Of a stretch of 64,000 bases of DNA, positions 63,101-64,000 are shown piece by piece. The stretch covers positions 80,778 through 144,777 of the forward strand of contig JADMLA020000039.1 of assembly GCA_015482705.2 (NCBI GenBank), in the 5' to 3' direction. Both the position numbers and the translations under genes were made by a program. This stretch comes from Prosthecochloris sp. GTDB taxonomy: Bacteria; Bacteroidota; Chlorobiia; Chlorobiales; Chlorobiaceae. Within the stretch, counting starts at the first letter, position 1; each line of letters begins with the position of its first letter. The notes below the pieces were generated by a model that did not search any database, was not told the DNA's origin, and saw only the letters and a program-made list of their open reading frames with translations.

Positions 63101-63776
63101 GCTCGAATTGACGTTGGCCAATCCCCCTTACTCTGTCAAGCTTTTCAGTATTGATGATCACACAATCGGGCCGAAGCGGAACCGCACCACCGGTCAACCC
63201 TGTTCCGGCACCGCGGGGAATAACCTTGAGCCCCAGTTTCCTCGTCACCTGTAGCAATGGAGCGACCTGCGCTTCGTCATCGGGAGTGACAACGGCAACC
63301 GGGAGGTGTAAACGCCAGTCGGTAGCATCGGTTGCATGGGCAACAAGCGAAAAAGGATCGAACAGAACGTTTTTCGCTCCGACAATCGCTCCGAACTCTC
63401 TCTTCAGACGTCTTCTGAACTCCGGAACCCGCTCAACCTCAGCCCGGAATTCATCAAAAAGAGCTCTTAGAGTCGCCACGATCGACAATACCCGCTGCTC
63501 TCCGTTTGCAGAACTCTCGATGGTATCAAGATCCTTGAAAGCATGATGTAACAGTCTGGTTCTGCGCGCCGGAGAATTGACAAGCTCCTGAAAGAGATAT
63601 GGATTCCTCCGATGGATAAGCACTCCACCGATAATGCGCATCAGAAGCCTTGCCGAACGTCCGGTAACCCGGAGACCTTTGAGTTCATCGAGCATTCTGA
63701 CGCTATCCTCTCCAAGAAGATAGGAAAGAAGCTGTCGGTCCGTTGCAGATGTATAATTATATGGTATTTCTCTCAC
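60168..63776 (-). CDS. FAD-linked oxidase fused to an Fe-S (GlcF/CCG) subunit
   Basis: A 1202-aa fusion of a GlcD-like flavoprotein and a GlcF-like Fe-S protein. The first 130 residues have no known domain. The FAD-binding PP-loop is GAGTGLTGG (189-197), with PTSEWSCTVGGN; HAGDGNVHVN (643-652) belongs to the FAD-oxidase C domain. Two [4Fe-4S] ferredoxin motifs follow (CIRCGKCKTDCC near 763 and CTICHKCLKPCP near 825), then two CCG modules (CCGFPAHVN and CCSEAGTL). It should oxidise a 2-hydroxy acid such as D-lactate or glycolate and pass electrons to quinone. A GTG at 63776 is used; a TTG at 63908 would add 44 residues of unrelated sequence. Same strand and upstream of sbtA, 180 nt away. Confidence 0.9.
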   Translation of the reverse strand: MREIPYNYTSATDRQLLSYLLGEDSVRMLDELKGLRVTGRSARLLMRIIGGVLIHRRNPYLFQELVNSPARRTRLLHHAFKDLDTIESSANGEQRVLSIVATLRALFDEFRAEVERVPEFRRRLKREFGAIVGAKNVLFDPFSLVAHATDATDWRLHLPVAVVTPDDEAQVAPLLQVTRKLGLKVIPRGAGTGLTGGAVPLRPDCVIINTEKLDRVRGIGQRQFELDGGERVSAPVIEVEAGVVTEKAMDYAAEKGLVFATDPTSEWSCTVGGNIAENAGGKKAVRWGTCIDNLLEWEMAMPSGERWRVRRTDHRLRKILPDDTVTYEVLDGTAKPIKQIQLRGTDIRKKGLWKDITNKTLGGVPGLQKEGTDGVITSALFVLYPKYEETTTLCLEFFGPDMDEASRVIVELSRIFPLPKDDSEALLALEHFDDEYIKAIDYKVKAARTSTPKAVLLIDIAGHDRDSVQEGVTKVEQLLEKHPNTLLFIARDAEEARRFWSDRKKLSAIARRTNAFKLNEDIVIPLDALAEFARFVDALNIEEERYSQLGFIDSALTLLHDTTVEEDGEQFAAKMSPADELCDVTREKLKTADENALRSLSEIQEFRNKLNELFHGYPHIVSALDDSFQYVRDRRIVIATHMHAGDGNVHVNIPVLSNDQPMLRRADHVVDKVMEKVVSLGGVVSGEHGIGVTKLKYMDRERIDELSAYRKTIDPDRMMNPGKLDDLEVLDHIFTPSFNLLELEAQILKRAKIEELSKHVDFCIRCGKCKTDCCVFYPARGMFYHPRNKNLAIGSLIEALLYVAQRERSTEFELLQWLEDVADHCTICHKCLKPCPVDIDTGEVSVLERDILESRGYKHFSAVTQMTLKYLESRSSLVNKVFRKGVLRAGSAALRAGNRITQPLQSMEALSSFYPLKMVSSAVPQVPDETLRDLIPHCDPDQALVFEPEKNAVATVFYFPGCGSERLHSSIAMASIHLLLETAVRVVLPPPFLCCGFPAHVNAQNEQHSKIVLRNTVIFTQIQEMLAYLDFDACVVSCGTCMEALDGMETRKLFGGTIVDVTSYAVTRGLRLNGDHHCMYHAPCHDSLGGKALGTLKELGGFGKVTPVDHCCSEAGTLALSRPDITDSMLQRKRNAISEVQEETGENVILTNCPSCVQGLGRNGDLGVEPRHITVAIAEMISGSAWKTRFKEQALKATAIRF

Positions 63777-64000
63777 TGATGTTGTATCCACGATAACAAT
63801 AACTAAATCCGAGCTTTTGATTGAAAGCTCAGTGCTCCCGATTGTTGGCCTTGAAGTCAGCCAAATATCAGAAAAATTATGTTCATATCCATGAAGGTTC
63901 ACTGACAAACCAAACGGAAGTACAAGAGCAAACCGATAAAAAGCTTAGAAAATTCATTCGTGGGGAAAAAGGCTGGGGTTGAAAGTCAAAGGTCAAAAGG

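Noticed and set aside
61200..63254. 684-codon plus-strand frame
   Set aside because: Antisense to the FAD/Fe-S fusion, which has clear cofactor motifs; the antisense product has none.

Overview
The window looks like chromosome from a green sulfur bacterium (Chlorobiaceae, phylum Chlorobiota) of moderate G+C. The main evidence is a complete SoxCD-less thiosulfate-oxidation cluster in the order soxJXYZAKBW, with a single-heme SoxA and the small SoxK subunit. Supporting signs are the ffh-rpsP-rimM-trmD-rplS block, START-domain proteins, weak Shine-Dalgarno use, and several lipoprotein families shared with Bacteroidota. Genus is not claimed. I see no phage, intact insertion sequence, CRISPR array or rRNA.

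Region 1 (1-14.5 kb) is sulfur metabolism, almost all on the minus strand. It reads porin, then soxJ, X, Y, Z, A, K, B, W, then a DsbD-type electron conduit. Further on are a radical SAM protein, a divergently placed esterase, a CDGSH-ferredoxin-CDGSH protein, a three-domain rhodanese and the start of another gene at the left edge. The porin and soxJ are each preceded by the same 46-bp promoter-like block, which suggests co-regulation. SoxAX/SoxK load thiosulfate onto SoxYZ, SoxB releases sulfate, the SoxJ flavoprotein and SoxW/DsbD handle sulfane or thiol redox, and the rhodanese is a plausible sulfur carrier. Two small, probably decayed or unannotated reading frames flank a 64-aa basic protein at 14 kb.

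Region 2 (14.5-30 kb) is mixed housekeeping and regulation. It holds two methyltransferases, an exonuclease/cNMP-CBS-DUF294 pair, an SDR, two lipoproteins (one a BMP-type binding protein without its ABC transporter), CHAD and ParA-like proteins, tRNA-Cys, an acyl-CoA ligase, a Mut7-C protein, a MutY-like glycosylase without its Fe-S loop and a metallo-beta-lactamase-fold hydrolase.

Region 3 (30-44.9 kb) has the rplS-trmD-rimM-rpsP-ffh group, heptose-7-phosphate kinase, twin START proteins, a Ctp protease, an extremely A-rich island leading into a DUF192 protein, RidA, a thiamine block (two ThiE-like proteins and ThiD) overlapping ugd tail to tail, and a dicarboxylate-type symporter.

Region 4 (44.8-64 kb) has a coiled-coil lipoprotein, a lipase-like hydrolase, pepA, an NrnA-type phosphoesterase, secA-purL-nnr, an aminotransferase and a likely RiPP system. 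The RiPP system is a Cys-rich 86-aa precursor (SbtA-like) followed by a radical SAM/SPASM maturase (SbtM-like), downstream of a giant GlcD/GlcF-type FAD and Fe-S fusion. This pair is the most interesting system here. A palindromic repeat (core GGCTGTCTCA) recurs at four places, one as the tRNA-Cys terminator and one between the RiPP precursor and its maturase.
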